Shown piece by piece: positions 19,797 to 28,546 of a DNA stretch of 64,000 nucleotides. The translations under genes were made by a program, and so were the position numbers. The notes beneath the pieces are model-generated. The model had not been told where the DNA came from and did not search any database. It was given only the letters and a program-made list of their open reading frames with translations. Where the stretch lies: positions 1,817,659-1,881,658 of the forward strand of contig NZ_CP038033.1 in the NCBI RefSeq assembly GCF_004421105.1, read 5' to 3'. The stretch is from Nitrosococcus wardiae. GTDB taxonomy: Bacteria > Pseudomonadota > Gammaproteobacteria > Nitrosococcales > Nitrosococcaceae. Positions within the stretch are counted from its first letter, which is position 1, and each line of letters begins with the position of its first letter.

Positions 19797-19890
19797 TTTC
19801 CGTGGAAGCGACGAATGCGCCTTTTGCGCATCTCCGCTGGAGATAATTTAGTTGGGGACAAACCCGGAAAATATCTAAGGGAGGGTAACA

Positions 19891-21348
19891 ATGCCTCAAA
19901 TTATGAATACTAATATTATGTCGCTGAACGCACAGCGGAATCTTGATCGTTCCCAGAGTGCGCTGCAGACTTCGTTACAGCGTTTGTCCTCAGGTTTGCG
20001 GATCAATAGCGCCAAGGATGATGCCGCTGGCTTAGCCATTACCGACCGGATGAACTCACAGATTCGGGGTCTAAACCAGGCGGTCCGTAATGCCAATGAT
20101 GCTATCTCCGTTACCCAAACGGCCGAAGGGGCAATGACAGAAGCCACCAACATCCTGCAACGGATGCGTGAGTTGGCGGTCCAATCGGCCAATGACACCA
20201 ACAGCAGTGCGGACCGAGTAAATCTGCAAAAAGAGGTTTCCCAACTTCAGACAGAACTCAACCGGATTGCGGATACCACCTCTTTCAATGGTAAAACTTT
20301 GTTGGATGGTTCTTTTACCGGGCAGAAATTCCAGGTTGGGGATAAAGTCAACCAAACCATCAATTTTTCTATCAATAGCACTCGTGCTACCGACATTGGC
20401 GAGCATCAGGGAAGCAGTAACACCAATGTGGGGGCTTTAACGTTAGCAGCAGATACCACGGGGGATAATGGTGTCGCCGCTCAGAGTGTGATTCTCAATG
20501 GCGCCATAGGCTCTGAAACGGTAACTCTTGCCGGCGGTGAGACCGCCCAAGCAATCGCCGATTTAGTCAATGGGCAATCCGGCACCACCGGCGTGACGGC
20601 CACGGCCCAGACCTCAGTCACCTTGGACAACGCGGCCGATGGAACAATCGCTTTCACCCTCCAGTCGAGTGGAGGAACGGCCGCCTCCATTTCCGCGGGG
20701 GTCACCACGACTGATTTGACCAACTTGGCGGATGCTATCAATGCCCAAAGCGCCGAGACGGGGGTGACCGCTACCCTTAGTGAAAATAGGGATGCCATTA
20801 CCCTGGAAAATACGGATGGCGAGGATATTCTCATCTCGGATGCAGCTAATACCGGCGCTGGGGCTGGCGCGGTAGCATTTGCTGTGGGGGCACAAAACTT
20901 AATACAGGATGATGGGAATGGGGAAACAGACAGTCTCGTAGTAGGGGGCCAAGTAGATTTCCAATCAGATAAAAGCTTCACGGTGACCGGGGATGCTACG
21001 GTTTTGGCTGGGACTAGCATCGCCTCGTCCTTGTCCTCGGTGGCCCAGGTGGATATCTCCACCCAAAGCGGCTCCAATAGTGCCCTTTCTGTTCTTGATA
21101 AGGCCCTCGGTTCCATCTCGACTCAGCGGGCGGATTTAGGAGCGCTGCAAAATCGTTTTGAGTCCACCATTTCAAACTTGGAAAGCGTCTCCGAAAACGT
21201 TTCCGCCGCCCGTTCCCGCATCCGGGATGCTGATTTTGCGGCCGAGACGGCTGAATTGACCCGCAACCAGATTCTCCAACAGGCAGGTACCGCCATGTTG
21301 GCCCAGGCCAATTCATTGCCCCAAAACGTATTGAGTTTATTAGGGTAA
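19891..21348 (+). CDS. fliC: flagellin FliC
   Basis: This is the filament subunit, 485 residues. The conserved N-terminal D0/D1 region (MPQIMNTNIMSLNAQRNL to about residue 175) and C-terminal D1/D0 region (from about 395 to ANSLPQNVLSLLG) flank a variable core. The core contains two flagellin hook-IN-like repeats, each with an AIADLVN/NLADAIN helix followed by TGVTAT. Such repeats are common in gammaproteobacterial flagellins. GGGAGG precedes the ATG. It has its own sigma-28 promoter and a strong intrinsic terminator, so it is probably a one-gene unit expressed late in assembly. Confidence 0.97.
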   Translation: MPQIMNTNIMSLNAQRNLDRSQSALQTSLQRLSSGLRINSAKDDAAGLAITDRMNSQIRGLNQAVRNANDAISVTQTAEGAMTEATNILQRMRELAVQSANDTNSSADRVNLQKEVSQLQTELNRIADTTSFNGKTLLDGSFTGQKFQVGDKVNQTINFSINSTRATDIGEHQGSSNTNVGALTLAADTTGDNGVAAQSVILNGAIGSETVTLAGGETAQAIADLVNGQSGTTGVTATAQTSVTLDNAADGTIAFTLQSSGGTAASISAGVTTTDLTNLADAINAQSAETGVTATLSENRDAITLENTDGEDILISDAANTGAGAGAVAFAVGAQNLIQDDGNGETDSLVVGGQVDFQSDKSFTVTGDATVLAGTSIASSLSSVAQVDISTQSGSNSALSVLDKALGSISTQRADLGALQNRFESTISNLESVSENVSAARSRIRDADFAAETAELTRNQILQQAGTAMLAQANSLPQNVLSLLG

Positions 21349-21363
21349 CTTCAAGCTAATCCA

Positions 21364-21402
21364 TATCACGTTCGGGGCCAAGCCCCGAACGTGATACTTT
21401 TT
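21364..21402 (+). terminator. intrinsic terminator after fliC
   Basis: A perfect 15-bp stem (21364-21378 with 21382-21396) encloses a three-base loop and is followed by CTTTTT at 21397-21402. It is 16 bases after the fliC stop and ends the abundant flagellin transcript before flaG. Confidence 0.92.
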
Positions 21403-21430
21403 AATCGAATCTCTCGCCAGGAATCAGCGA

Positions 21431-21829
21431 ATGTCTAATGCTATTTCTCCAGAGCTCATGCCTAGGGAAATCCCAGATGGACTTTCCCAAGCATCCGAGA
21501 TCAAAGTTCATCCGCCTAGCGAGCAGCAGCCATTGACTGCCGGCTCGTCTCAGTCTAAGGGAAAGGAAGGGGAGAAGGGGGAAGTCGACCCTCAACAGTT
21601 GGTTGAGGCAGTGCAAAGCATCAACCATTTTTTGCAAAGCGTGCGCCGGGAATTACAGTTTAGTATCGATGAGGTGACGGGCCGCACTGTGATTAAGGTT
21701 GTTGACAGGGAAAGCGAAGAAGTGATTCGGCAGATCCCTCGAGAAGAAGTGCTGACGCTGGCGCGGCGAGTAGCGGAAGAAGGCGGGGAAGGAGTGACAG
21801 ATGGCACGCTCATTCAAACATTGGTTTAA
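21431..21829 (+). CDS. flaG: FlaG-family protein
   Basis: FlaG proteins are small cytoplasmic proteins that influence filament length in polar-flagellated bacteria. The 132-residue product has a low-complexity charged N-terminus and a conserved C-terminal half. That half contains LQFSIDEVTGRTVIKVVDRE and then EVIRQIPREEVL, the FlaG signature. It sits between fliC and fliD as in Pseudomonas and Vibrio. It starts 28 bases after the fliC terminator; no promoter of its own was recognised. Confidence 0.88.
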   Translation: MSNAISPELMPREIPDGLSQASEIKVHPPSEQQPLTAGSSQSKGKEGEKGEVDPQQLVEAVQSINHFLQSVRRELQFSIDEVTGRTVIKVVDRESEEVIRQIPREEVLTLARRVAEEGGEGVTDGTLIQTLV

Positions 21830-21862
21830 CGGTGGGCTTATTTCTGAACGGACGAAAGAAAC

Positions 21863-23902
21863 ATGATTACTTCGTCGGGTATTGGTTCTGGGCTTGACGT
21901 TGAAAGTTTGGTTAACCAACTGGTCGCGGCAGAAGGGCAGCCCCAGCGGCTCCGCTTCAATCGCCGGGAGGCTCAGCTGCAAACGACTCTGTCCGCTGTG
22001 GGTACCCTGAAAAGTGAATTGGCGGACTTCCAAAATGCCGTTTCCGGGCTTAACTCCCTTTCAGCTTTCCTAGGGACTAAAGCCAGGGTTGACAACACGA
22101 GTTTATTGACCGCTGTAACGACGGCGGAAGCGGCTACCGGTACTTATCGGGTAGAAGTGCAGCAGCTTGCCCAAGCCCAGAAGCTCGCCTCGAAGACATT
22201 CTCTGACTCCCACACGACTATCGGCACGGGAACCCTGAGCTTTCATTTTGGCACCTATGATGAAGACACCAACACCTTCACGGCGAATTCCGATAAACCA
22301 GCCCAAGTGGTGACCGTTGATGCTGCCCACAGTAGCCTGAGCGGCATCCGCGATGCCGTCAATGAAGCCAATATGGGAGTCAGTGCGAGCATCGTCAATG
22401 GTGGGACCGGGGATCATCTGGTGTTTACCTCTAAAGACATGGGGGTGATCCATAGCCTGCAAATTACAGTTGATGATGGTGAAGGTGCCGATCCAGCTGA
22501 TAATGTGGATGACGATGGCTTATCGCAACTGGCCTATGACCCCGCCGCTCCAGGCGTTGGTAGTGGTAAGAATTTGACGGAGACGGTGGCCGCCCAGGAT
22601 GCTCGGCTCCTTGTCGATGGTCTGAGGATTACCCGCTCCACTAATACTGTCACGGAAGTGGTTGAGGGAGTAACTTTAAATCTCAAAAGTGCTGAACCAA
22701 GTTCCCCCACGACACTCACTGTTGCTTCCGATGGACAAGTCATCAGCAAATCAGTGAAGAGTTTCGTGGACTCTTATAATGGCTTGGTGGAGAGCTTAAA
22801 CTCGCTATCTTCCTATAACCCGGAGACCCGAGAAAGGGGTGCCTTGCTAGGGGATGCGAGTTTGCGTGGAATAGAAAACCGCATTCGCCGTCTCATGGGC
22901 TATGCCGTGACCGGACTGTCTGGCCCCTACCGGGCCCTGGCCGATATCGGGATCACCACCCAGCGAGAGGGGACCTTAGCTTTAGAGGAGAGTAAGTTAC
23001 AGAGCGCTATTAAGACCGATCCAGAGGCAATTGCTCGTTTGTTTGCGGTCGGTGGGAAGGCCTCGGACCCCTTGGTGCGTTTTGTGGAGGGCACGGAGAC
23101 AACCCGGGCCGGTGAATATGAGGTCCATATTAGTCAGTTGGCTACCCAAGGGAAGTATACGGGGGAGGCGACAGGTAGTTTTCCCATTACTATCGATGCA
23201 GACAACGATGAATTCACACTCAAAGTAGATGGCAGCGAGCTTGGGACAATATCGTTGACCCACGAGATCTACAACAGTGGCTTGGAACTTGCCGCAGCGC
23301 TCCAGAGCCAGATTAACGGCAATCCCAAACTGAGTGAGGCAGGGGGGAGTGTGGCGGTCGAGTTTGTGAGCGACCACCTTGAAATCACCTCGAGTCGTTA
23401 TGGAAGTGCTTCAAGCGTTGAACTCCTATCGTTAGATCCTTCGCCAGCTGTGACCACTACCCAAACCCTGGGTTTGACTGTGAAAAGTGGCGATGCAGGG
23501 GTGGATGTGGCGGGAACTATTGGCGGCCAAGCAGCAGTCGGTTCTGGCCGCTTCTTGACCGGAAGCGGCGGGGCAGAAGGGGTTAAGCTTGAAGTGCTTG
23601 GTGGCGGTGTTGGGGATCGGGGGAGCGTTGCCTTTTCCCGTGGAGTCGCTGCTCGGCTTAATGCTTTTCTTGAACAAGTATCCGCCTCGGATGGGTTTCT
23701 AGACAATCGCATTGATGGCTTGAATGATCGTATTGCTGATCTCGGCGAGCAGCGGGAGGTTTTGGATCGGCGGCTAGAGGCCCTTGAGCAGCGTTACCGG
23801 ACGCAATTCACTATGCTAGACAGTCTCCTTGGGCAGCTCCAAGCAACCAGTGATTTTTTAAGCCAGCAAATCACTATTTTACCGAGAAGAACTTCCTCCT
23901 AG
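21863..23902 (+). CDS. fliD: flagellar filament cap protein FliD
   Basis: FliD (HAP2) caps the filament and folds incoming flagellin. The 679-residue protein has the FliD N-terminal domain (GIGSGLDVESLVNQLVAAEG at about 5-24) and the C-terminal FliD domain. It ends in a coiled-coil region with RLEALEQRYRTQFTMLDSLL, about 30 residues from the end. The middle carries the polymorphic surface domains, and the total is longer than the Salmonella protein (467), as is common in Chromatiales and pseudomonads. Start: ATG 21863 after GAAAGAAAC. Confidence 0.94.
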   Translation: MITSSGIGSGLDVESLVNQLVAAEGQPQRLRFNRREAQLQTTLSAVGTLKSELADFQNAVSGLNSLSAFLGTKARVDNTSLLTAVTTAEAATGTYRVEVQQLAQAQKLASKTFSDSHTTIGTGTLSFHFGTYDEDTNTFTANSDKPAQVVTVDAAHSSLSGIRDAVNEANMGVSASIVNGGTGDHLVFTSKDMGVIHSLQITVDDGEGADPADNVDDDGLSQLAYDPAAPGVGSGKNLTETVAAQDARLLVDGLRITRSTNTVTEVVEGVTLNLKSAEPSSPTTLTVASDGQVISKSVKSFVDSYNGLVESLNSLSSYNPETRERGALLGDASLRGIENRIRRLMGYAVTGLSGPYRALADIGITTQREGTLALEESKLQSAIKTDPEAIARLFAVGGKASDPLVRFVEGTETTRAGEYEVHISQLATQGKYTGEATGSFPITIDADNDEFTLKVDGSELGTISLTHEIYNSGLELAAALQSQINGNPKLSEAGGSVAVEFVSDHLEITSSRYGSASSVELLSLDPSPAVTTTQTLGLTVKSGDAGVDVAGTIGGQAAVGSGRFLTGSGGAEGVKLEVLGGGVGDRGSVAFSRGVAARLNAFLEQVSASDGFLDNRIDGLNDRIADLGEQREVLDRRLEALEQRYRTQFTMLDSLLGQLQATSDFLSQQITILPRRTSS

Positions 23903-23981
23903 TGGGGCATGTTGAGTTAGAGTAGGACAGTTTGTGATTACTTTCAAAGAAGGCTTGGGTAATATTGCAGAGGAACCTCTT

Positions 23982-24425
23982 ATGACACGTAAGGGAGCGC
24001 TACAACAATATCGCCAGATTGGTGCCCAAAGTGCCGTCACTGGAGCTAATCCCCACCGTCTCATTCAGATGTTATTGGAAGGTGTTCTAGAGAAAATTGC
24101 AGTGGCTAAGGGGGCAATGGCACGCAACGATGTAACGCAAAAATGCACCCATATCAGTGGGGCGATTAACATCGTCGATGGTTTACAATCAAGCTTGAAC
24201 CATGACCAAGGCGGTGAAATTGCTGCTAACTTGGATCGGCTTTATGATTATGTTGTGAGACGTCTCTTGGAGGCCAATCTTTATAATGATGGCGCCATGC
24301 TGGAGGAAGTCACCTACCTCCTTAATGAGGTTAAGAAGGGATGGGACGCTATTTCCACTGCACATTCCCCAATGGCCTATGAGTCTTCTGGGACTGCATC
24401 GATTCCTCCAACTTCGTCTCGTTAA
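23982..24425 (+). CDS. fliS: flagellar export chaperone FliS
   Basis: FliS binds newly made flagellin and keeps it unpolymerised until export. From the ATG at 23982, which is preceded by AGAGGAACC, the protein has 147 residues. It begins MTRKGALQQYRQIGAQSAV, and ANPHRLIQMLLEG follows, both diagnostic of FliS. Further upstream starts in the same frame would add 16 poorly conserved residues. The C-terminal 20 residues are Ser/Thr/Pro-rich and variable. It follows fliD and precedes the fliT-like gene. Confidence 0.93.
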   Translation: MTRKGALQQYRQIGAQSAVTGANPHRLIQMLLEGVLEKIAVAKGAMARNDVTQKCTHISGAINIVDGLQSSLNHDQGGEIAANLDRLYDYVVRRLLEANLYNDGAMLEEVTYLLNEVKKGWDAISTAHSPMAYESSGTASIPPTSSR

Positions 24426-24470
24426 TGGGAGTAATTTGGGGTTTTCATAAAGTATTCGATTCCGAGATCA

Positions 24471-24782
24471 GTGGTTGTGGGGGAGACCCTAGATATTCTC
24501 CTTGCCTTAAGCCAGAAGATGCTCTTAAAGGCTCAAGAGGGTGCGTGGCAAGAGCTGGCAGATCTGCAGGTGGAGCGAGATAAAGTATTGCAGCAACTGT
24601 TCCCTCCAGGGAATCCGCTTGTTTCTTTTCCCTTCGCCCGGCAGCGTCTGGAGCAACTCTTTTCACTCAATGAGCAAATCGTCGCCCTTTGTCAGCAGGA
24701 GCGTGATTGTTTTGCCCAAGGATTAAGGAAATTACAGCAGGGTTCTCAAGCTTGCGATACCTATCGGAGCTATACTCTCTAG
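24471..24782 (+). CDS. fliT: FliT-like flagellar protein
   Basis: This 103-residue, helical, Gln/Glu/Leu-rich protein sits directly after fliS. It resembles FliT-type chaperones in size, predicted coiled coil and repeated leucine spacing (LLALSQKMLLKAQEG and WQELADLQVERDKVLQQLF). FliT binds FliD and, in enterics, restrains the flagellar master regulator. Sequence conservation in this family is weak, so the name rests largely on position. The start is GTG at 24471 (GTG 24477 is an alternative). Confidence 0.65.
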   Translation: MVVGETLDILLALSQKMLLKAQEGAWQELADLQVERDKVLQQLFPPGNPLVSFPFARQRLEQLFSLNEQIVALCQQERDCFAQGLRKLQQGSQACDTYRSYTL

Positions 24783-25015
24783 GGGTATTTTTGCTCGATT
24801 TTTTTCCCCTTCACTCTCTCTCCGAGCATTGGAGATGGTGCCCGTATCATCAGTAACAGGCTGCGGCTCCAGCACATCGGGGTGTGCGCATCAACTTGCA
24901 TCGGGAGATAGAAGGCAATATCAAGATAACCTCTATAAGCTGCGCGTTGGACAACGGAGCTTGAGCCGGCAAAAAAAGGGAAGCAATTCCCGCACCTTGT
25001 CTGAGGTAGAAGCTT

Positions 25016-25630
25016 GTGGCTGAAACAGAAAGTCAACTCGTGCCGCAACCATTAGGGCAGGGGGTTTTTTATCAAAGCCAGCACCCCCTCACTTGGCGTT
25101 ATGTGGAAGCCGGAACCAAGGTCAGCGCGTTTGTTTGCCGTGATAACGAGCGACTGTTAAAGCTGTTGAATAGCTCCATCCCCTCCCCTTTGGAGCTACT
25201 GGAGGAGCAGCCGCTGCTTTATTCGGAACTCCAGCGTTTAGAGTTGAAGATGGATTTGTTGCTTGAGCAGATAGGATTGCTGCTCTCCCAGCAGATGCCA
25301 CTTCCAGAAGCCATTCCCCTGCGGCTTACTGCTCAGACGCTACAATGGTGGGCCCGGGAGACACCGATGAAGGGGGAGACTGTCCAGGTTGAAGTTTATC
25401 TAAAAGAAGAACTCCGCCGTCCTTTAGTTTTTTTAGGCCAAGTGAAGGCGCGAAAAGCGGAAGCTAACGGGTACCGCATTTTGGTGCTTTTCACTGAGCT
25501 AGGAGAGGGGGTTCGGGAAGGGCTAGAGCGATTCATCTTTCGCTGGCATCGGCGCCACATTGCCCAAACTCGAAGGGGTTCCCCGCCTACGAGGAAGGAG
25601 TCTGATACTGACAGTACGACAGAATTTTGA
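25016..25630 (+). CDS. PilZ-domain-like flagellar-cluster protein
   Basis: This 204-residue protein lies between the fliT-like gene and fleQ, a position often occupied by a PilZ-domain protein in polar-flagellum clusters. A helical N-terminal half (about 1-95) precedes a beta-rich C-terminal half (about 97-180) of PilZ-like pattern. No clear RxxxR or DxSxxG c-di-GMP motif can be pointed to, so ligand binding is uncertain. It starts with GTG at 25016, and 233 bp of apparently non-coding sequence precede it. A role in adjusting motility to c-di-GMP is inference only. Confidence 0.55.
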   Translation: MAETESQLVPQPLGQGVFYQSQHPLTWRYVEAGTKVSAFVCRDNERLLKLLNSSIPSPLELLEEQPLLYSELQRLELKMDLLLEQIGLLLSQQMPLPEAIPLRLTAQTLQWWARETPMKGETVQVEVYLKEELRRPLVFLGQVKARKAEANGYRILVLFTELGEGVREGLERFIFRWHRRHIAQTRRGSPPTRKESDTDSTTEF

Positions 25631-25747
25631 CATTCGCCTCTCGGGGTGTTTAACTTTCCTCATTACTTAGAAAATGTAATTTTCTTCTTCGTACTCCGAG
25701 ACAGTGTCTTAAGAGGCAGGAAAAGCCTACGATGTCTGCTGAGGTCG

Positions 25748-25911
25748 TATTGATCTTGGAGGGTGATAAAGAACGCGGCCAGGCCCTCCAAACGATTATC
25801 GAGTTTATTGGCTACCGTTCCGTGCTTATTGATCTTGGAGGGTGATAAAGAACGCGGCCAGGCCCTCCAAACGATTATCGAGTTTATTGGCTACCGTTCC
25901 GTGCTTATTGA
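25748..25911 (+). repeat. 79-bp perfect tandem duplication in the 5' end of fleQ
   Basis: Two identical 79-bp units (25748-25826 and 25827-25905) are followed by six more matching bases (TATTGA, 25906-25911). The same TATTGA begins each unit, so the duplication probably arose by slippage or recombination between TATTGA hexamers 79 bp apart. Because 79 is not a multiple of three, the second copy shifts the fleQ frame. Deleting one unit makes 25732-27253 an uninterrupted 481-codon frame including the stop. Confidence 0.95.
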
Positions 25912-27253
25912 GCCAAGCCGGGAATGGCGAAAACAGGTGGATGACCTCGATCTCCAAGCCGTGGTTGCCGTGTTGCTGGGTCGTTGCGACGAAGATCAGG
26001 TGCAGCCGGCTGCCCTAGTGAAGGAATTGGCGAGTGAGCAAAGGCAATTGCCGGTATGGATATTGGTGCCTAAGGAGCGCAGTCAAGAGAAAGAAAGTTG
26101 GCGTTTGCCAGGCTCTCTAGGGATTCTCCGTTACCCTTTTACCCAAGCAGAGTTGACAGGTGCTTTGCAAAATGCAGAACTTTTTCGCCAAGGCCGGCGA
26201 CAAAAAAAAGAAGGGGGACGCCCTGTAGAGCTGTTTCGGAGCTTAGTGGGCAACAGCCGCGCTATTCGAATGGTCCGCCATTTGATAGAACAGGTTGCTG
26301 ATTCTAATGCAACGGTACTGATCCTGGGGGAATCGGGGACTGGCAAGGAAGTGGTTGCCCGGAATCTCCACTACTATTCCGCACGTCGGGGAAAGCCGTT
26401 TGTGCCCGTCAATTGTGGCGCTATTCCTGGTGAACTGCTGGAAAGTGAACTCTTTGGCCATGAGAAGGGGGCTTTTACGGGAGCTATTACCTCTCGCCAA
26501 GGGCGGTTTGAGCTAGCCCAAGGAGGGACCCTGTTTCTGGACGAAATCGGCGATATGCCTATGGCCATGCAGGTGAAATTATTGCGGGTATTGCAGGAAC
26601 GGACTTTTGAGCGGGTGGGAAGCAGTAAGCTTATCAGTGTGGATGTGCGTGTTATCGCGGCCACCCACCGTGACCTGGAAGAACAACTCACAGAAGGAAA
26701 TTTTCGCCAGGACCTTTATTACCGCCTTAATGTTTTTCCGATTGAGATGCCGCCTTTGCGGGCCCGGGTTGAAGATATCCCCCTGCTCATTAATGAACTG
26801 ATTACCCGGATTGGGCACGAAAAGGGAGGCGCTGTCCGCTTGACGCCGGCGGCGGTGATGGCCCTCTGCCAGTATCCCTGGCCGGGAAATGTACGAGAAC
26901 TGGCCAACCTGATTGAGCGTTTAATGATACTCCATCCCTATGGTGTTGTGGATTATCATGATTTGCCCCAGAAGTACCAAATAGATGAGGGCAAAAACCA
27001 CCCTTTTGTCCCAGAGGTGTCATCATTAGAGCAGGTCGTCGATACTTCGGAGACTCCCCGGTTGCCGCGAGAAGGTTTGGACCTCAAAAAGCACCTCAAT
27101 CGCATCGAATGTTCACTCATCAAACAAGCGCTGGACGAGGCAGATGGGGTCGTGGCTCAAGCCGCCAATCGACTGCGAATGCGGCGTACCACTTTAGTCG
27201 AAAAACTGCGCAAATACGGTATCCAGCGCGAAGATATGACGTCAAGATTTTGA
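25763..27253 (+). CDS. fleQ: FleQ-type sigma-54 flagellar master regulator, 5' end frameshifted
   Basis: FleQ activates RpoN-dependent flagellar promoters and in Pseudomonas also senses c-di-GMP. The protein has a degenerate receiver-like N-domain, an AAA+ domain with Walker A GESGTGKE at about 189-196 and the sigma-54 contact loop GAFTGA at about 236-241, and a C-terminal Fis-type HTH (about 450-490). The natural start appears to be ATG 25732, giving [19 protein letters not shown], but the 79-bp duplication stops that frame after 37 codons. The listed frame opens at GTG 25763 inside the first copy and has a foreign 22-residue N-terminus before LILEGDKE. Its GGAGG is too close to the GTG to be a good ribosome site. 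The gene may be off, poorly expressed, or switchable. Confidence 0.85.
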   Translation: MIKNAARPSKRLSSLLATVPCLLILEGDKERGQALQTIIEFIGYRSVLIEPSREWRKQVDDLDLQAVVAVLLGRCDEDQVQPAALVKELASEQRQLPVWILVPKERSQEKESWRLPGSLGILRYPFTQAELTGALQNAELFRQGRRQKKEGGRPVELFRSLVGNSRAIRMVRHLIEQVADSNATVLILGESGTGKEVVARNLHYYSARRGKPFVPVNCGAIPGELLESELFGHEKGAFTGAITSRQGRFELAQGGTLFLDEIGDMPMAMQVKLLRVLQERTFERVGSSKLISVDVRVIAATHRDLEEQLTEGNFRQDLYYRLNVFPIEMPPLRARVEDIPLLINELITRIGHEKGGAVRLTPAAVMALCQYPWPGNVRELANLIERLMILHPYGVVDYHDLPQKYQIDEGKNHPFVPEVSSLEQVVDTSETPRLPREGLDLKKHLNRIECSLIKQALDEADGVVAQAANRLRMRRTTLVEKLRKYGIQREDMTSRF

Positions 27254-27306
27254 CTTCCACCTGAGCTTACTCCTTATTTACCTGATTCTTTAAATCTTTT
27301 TTTGTT

Positions 27307-27322
27307 TGGCGTTCTTTTTGCA
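27307..27322 (+). promoter_or_regulatory. sigma-54 promoter of fleR
   Basis: TGGCGT at 27307-27312 and TTGCA at 27318-27322 place GG and GC exactly 10 bp apart. The site lies in the 207-bp gap between fleQ and fleR, 139 bp upstream of the fleR start. In Pseudomonas the fleSR operon is a FleQ- and RpoN-dependent class, which fits. Confidence 0.75.
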
Positions 27323-27460
27323 TAATTGTTTTAAGTGCGGAGGGCGAATGTCCCGCTATGTCGGTACTATCAGGCAACAATGTGCAAAGCCGCGGATTTC
27401 CCAGCACCTGCTGGATGCTTCGACCTTTTTAAAGCAGTTCTCAAAGCAAAGGAGTAAGTT

Positions 27461-28492
27461 ATGGTGCAACCCTCGGTTCTGGTCGTTAAAAATGAACCAG
27501 CTCTGCGGGTGTTGGAAAAAGATGAATCTCTGGTAGCCATTGATCCCCGTTTCCGGGCGGTAGTGGAACTAGCGCGGCGGGTAGCTCGCAGCGAGGCTAC
27601 GGTGCTTATTAGTGGTGAGAGTGGCACGGGGAAGGAGGTTTTAGCACACTATATCCACCGCCACTCAAAGTGCTGCGAAGGCCCTTTTGTGGCCATCAAC
27701 TGCGCTGCCATTCCTGAGAATATGCTGGAGGCCACCCTGTTTGGCTATGAAAAAGGGGCTTTTACTGGTGCCCACCAGACTCATCCCGGCAAATTCGAGC
27801 AGGCCCAGGGAGGAACTTTGTTGCTGGATGAAATCTCGGAAATGGATTTGGATTTACAGGCTAAGTTGCTCCGCGTATTACAAGAGCGGGAAGTAGAGCG
27901 CTTAGGCGGATGCAAAGTGATCCCCTTGGATGTGCGGGTATTGGCAACCACCAATCGTGCTCTCCGGGAGCAGATAGCGAGTGGCCAGTTTCGCGAAGAC
28001 CTTTATTACCGCTTAAATGTTTTTCCTTTGCAGCTGCCGCCCCTGCGGGAGCGCACCAAAGATATTTTACCCCTAGCGCGACAACTGATCGCCAGCCGGG
28101 CCGCAGCAGCGGGTCGTCTCCCACCCCGTTTGACGCTCGCTGCCGAAGCCAAGCTGCTGGCCCATCCCTGGCCAGGAAATATTCGTGAACTGGATAATGT
28201 TGTTCAGCGGGCCTTGATTCTGGAAGAGGGAGAAGCGATAAGCACCCAGGCGCTGGCCTTTGAAACGGGGATAGAAGCGCCGCTTCCAACGGGGGTAGGA
28301 GAGCTTAGCAAGGATCTCAAAAGCCATGAAAAACAACTCATTCTAGATACGCTGGTGCGCTGTGGTGGGCGGCGGAAACAGGCCGCCGCCCAGTTAGGCA
28401 TTAGCGAGCGAACCCTGCGTTATAAACTTGCTCGGCTAAGAAAGGCTGGTGTGGCTATTCCTGCCCCCTCGAATACAAGATTGACACCCTGA
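27461..28492 (+). CDS. fleR: FleR/FlrC-type sigma-54 activator lacking its receiver domain
   Basis: This is an enhancer-binding protein of 343 residues whose AAA+ part is very similar to Pseudomonas FleR. It has Walker A GESGTGKE at 52-59, the sigma-54 loop GAFTGA at 99-104, the PLRERTKDILPLA segment and a C-terminal Fis-type HTH (LGISERTLRYKL). Normal FleR has about 470 residues with an N-terminal phospho-receiver domain. Here only the first receiver strand remains (PSVLVVKNEPALR, 4-16), and the sequence then jumps to the linker before the AAA+ domain. AAAGGAGTAAGTT before the ATG shows it is translated. The sensor kinase gene fleS, usually between fleQ and fleR, is missing. It probably acts independently of phosphorylation. 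Confidence 0.88.
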   Translation: MVQPSVLVVKNEPALRVLEKDESLVAIDPRFRAVVELARRVARSEATVLISGESGTGKEVLAHYIHRHSKCCEGPFVAINCAAIPENMLEATLFGYEKGAFTGAHQTHPGKFEQAQGGTLLLDEISEMDLDLQAKLLRVLQEREVERLGGCKVIPLDVRVLATTNRALREQIASGQFREDLYYRLNVFPLQLPPLRERTKDILPLARQLIASRAAAAGRLPPRLTLAAEAKLLAHPWPGNIRELDNVVQRALILEEGEAISTQALAFETGIEAPLPTGVGELSKDLKSHEKQLILDTLVRCGGRRKQAAAQLGISERTLRYKLARLRKAGVAIPAPSNTRLTP

Positions 28493-28546
28493 ATTTCGAA
28501 TGCCTTTAGTGATTACCTTAGCGAATACCTGAGGGAGGATTCTGCT

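Noticed and set aside
20481-21116. 211-codon minus-strand open frame within fliC
   Set aside because: It lies antisense to the flagellin variable domain, and its Ala/Val/Ser-rich translation mirrors the repetitive fliC core; no promoter or ribosome site was seen.
27306-27536. 76-codon frame overlapping the fleR start, considered as a fleS remnant
   Set aside because: The translation shows no histidine-kinase motif and overlaps the well-supported fleR start in another frame.
28493-28546. A sigma-54 promoter directly before fliE
   Set aside because: No GG-N10-GC pair with consensus flanks was found in the gap or in the last 150 bp of fleR; fliE may be read from the fleR promoter.
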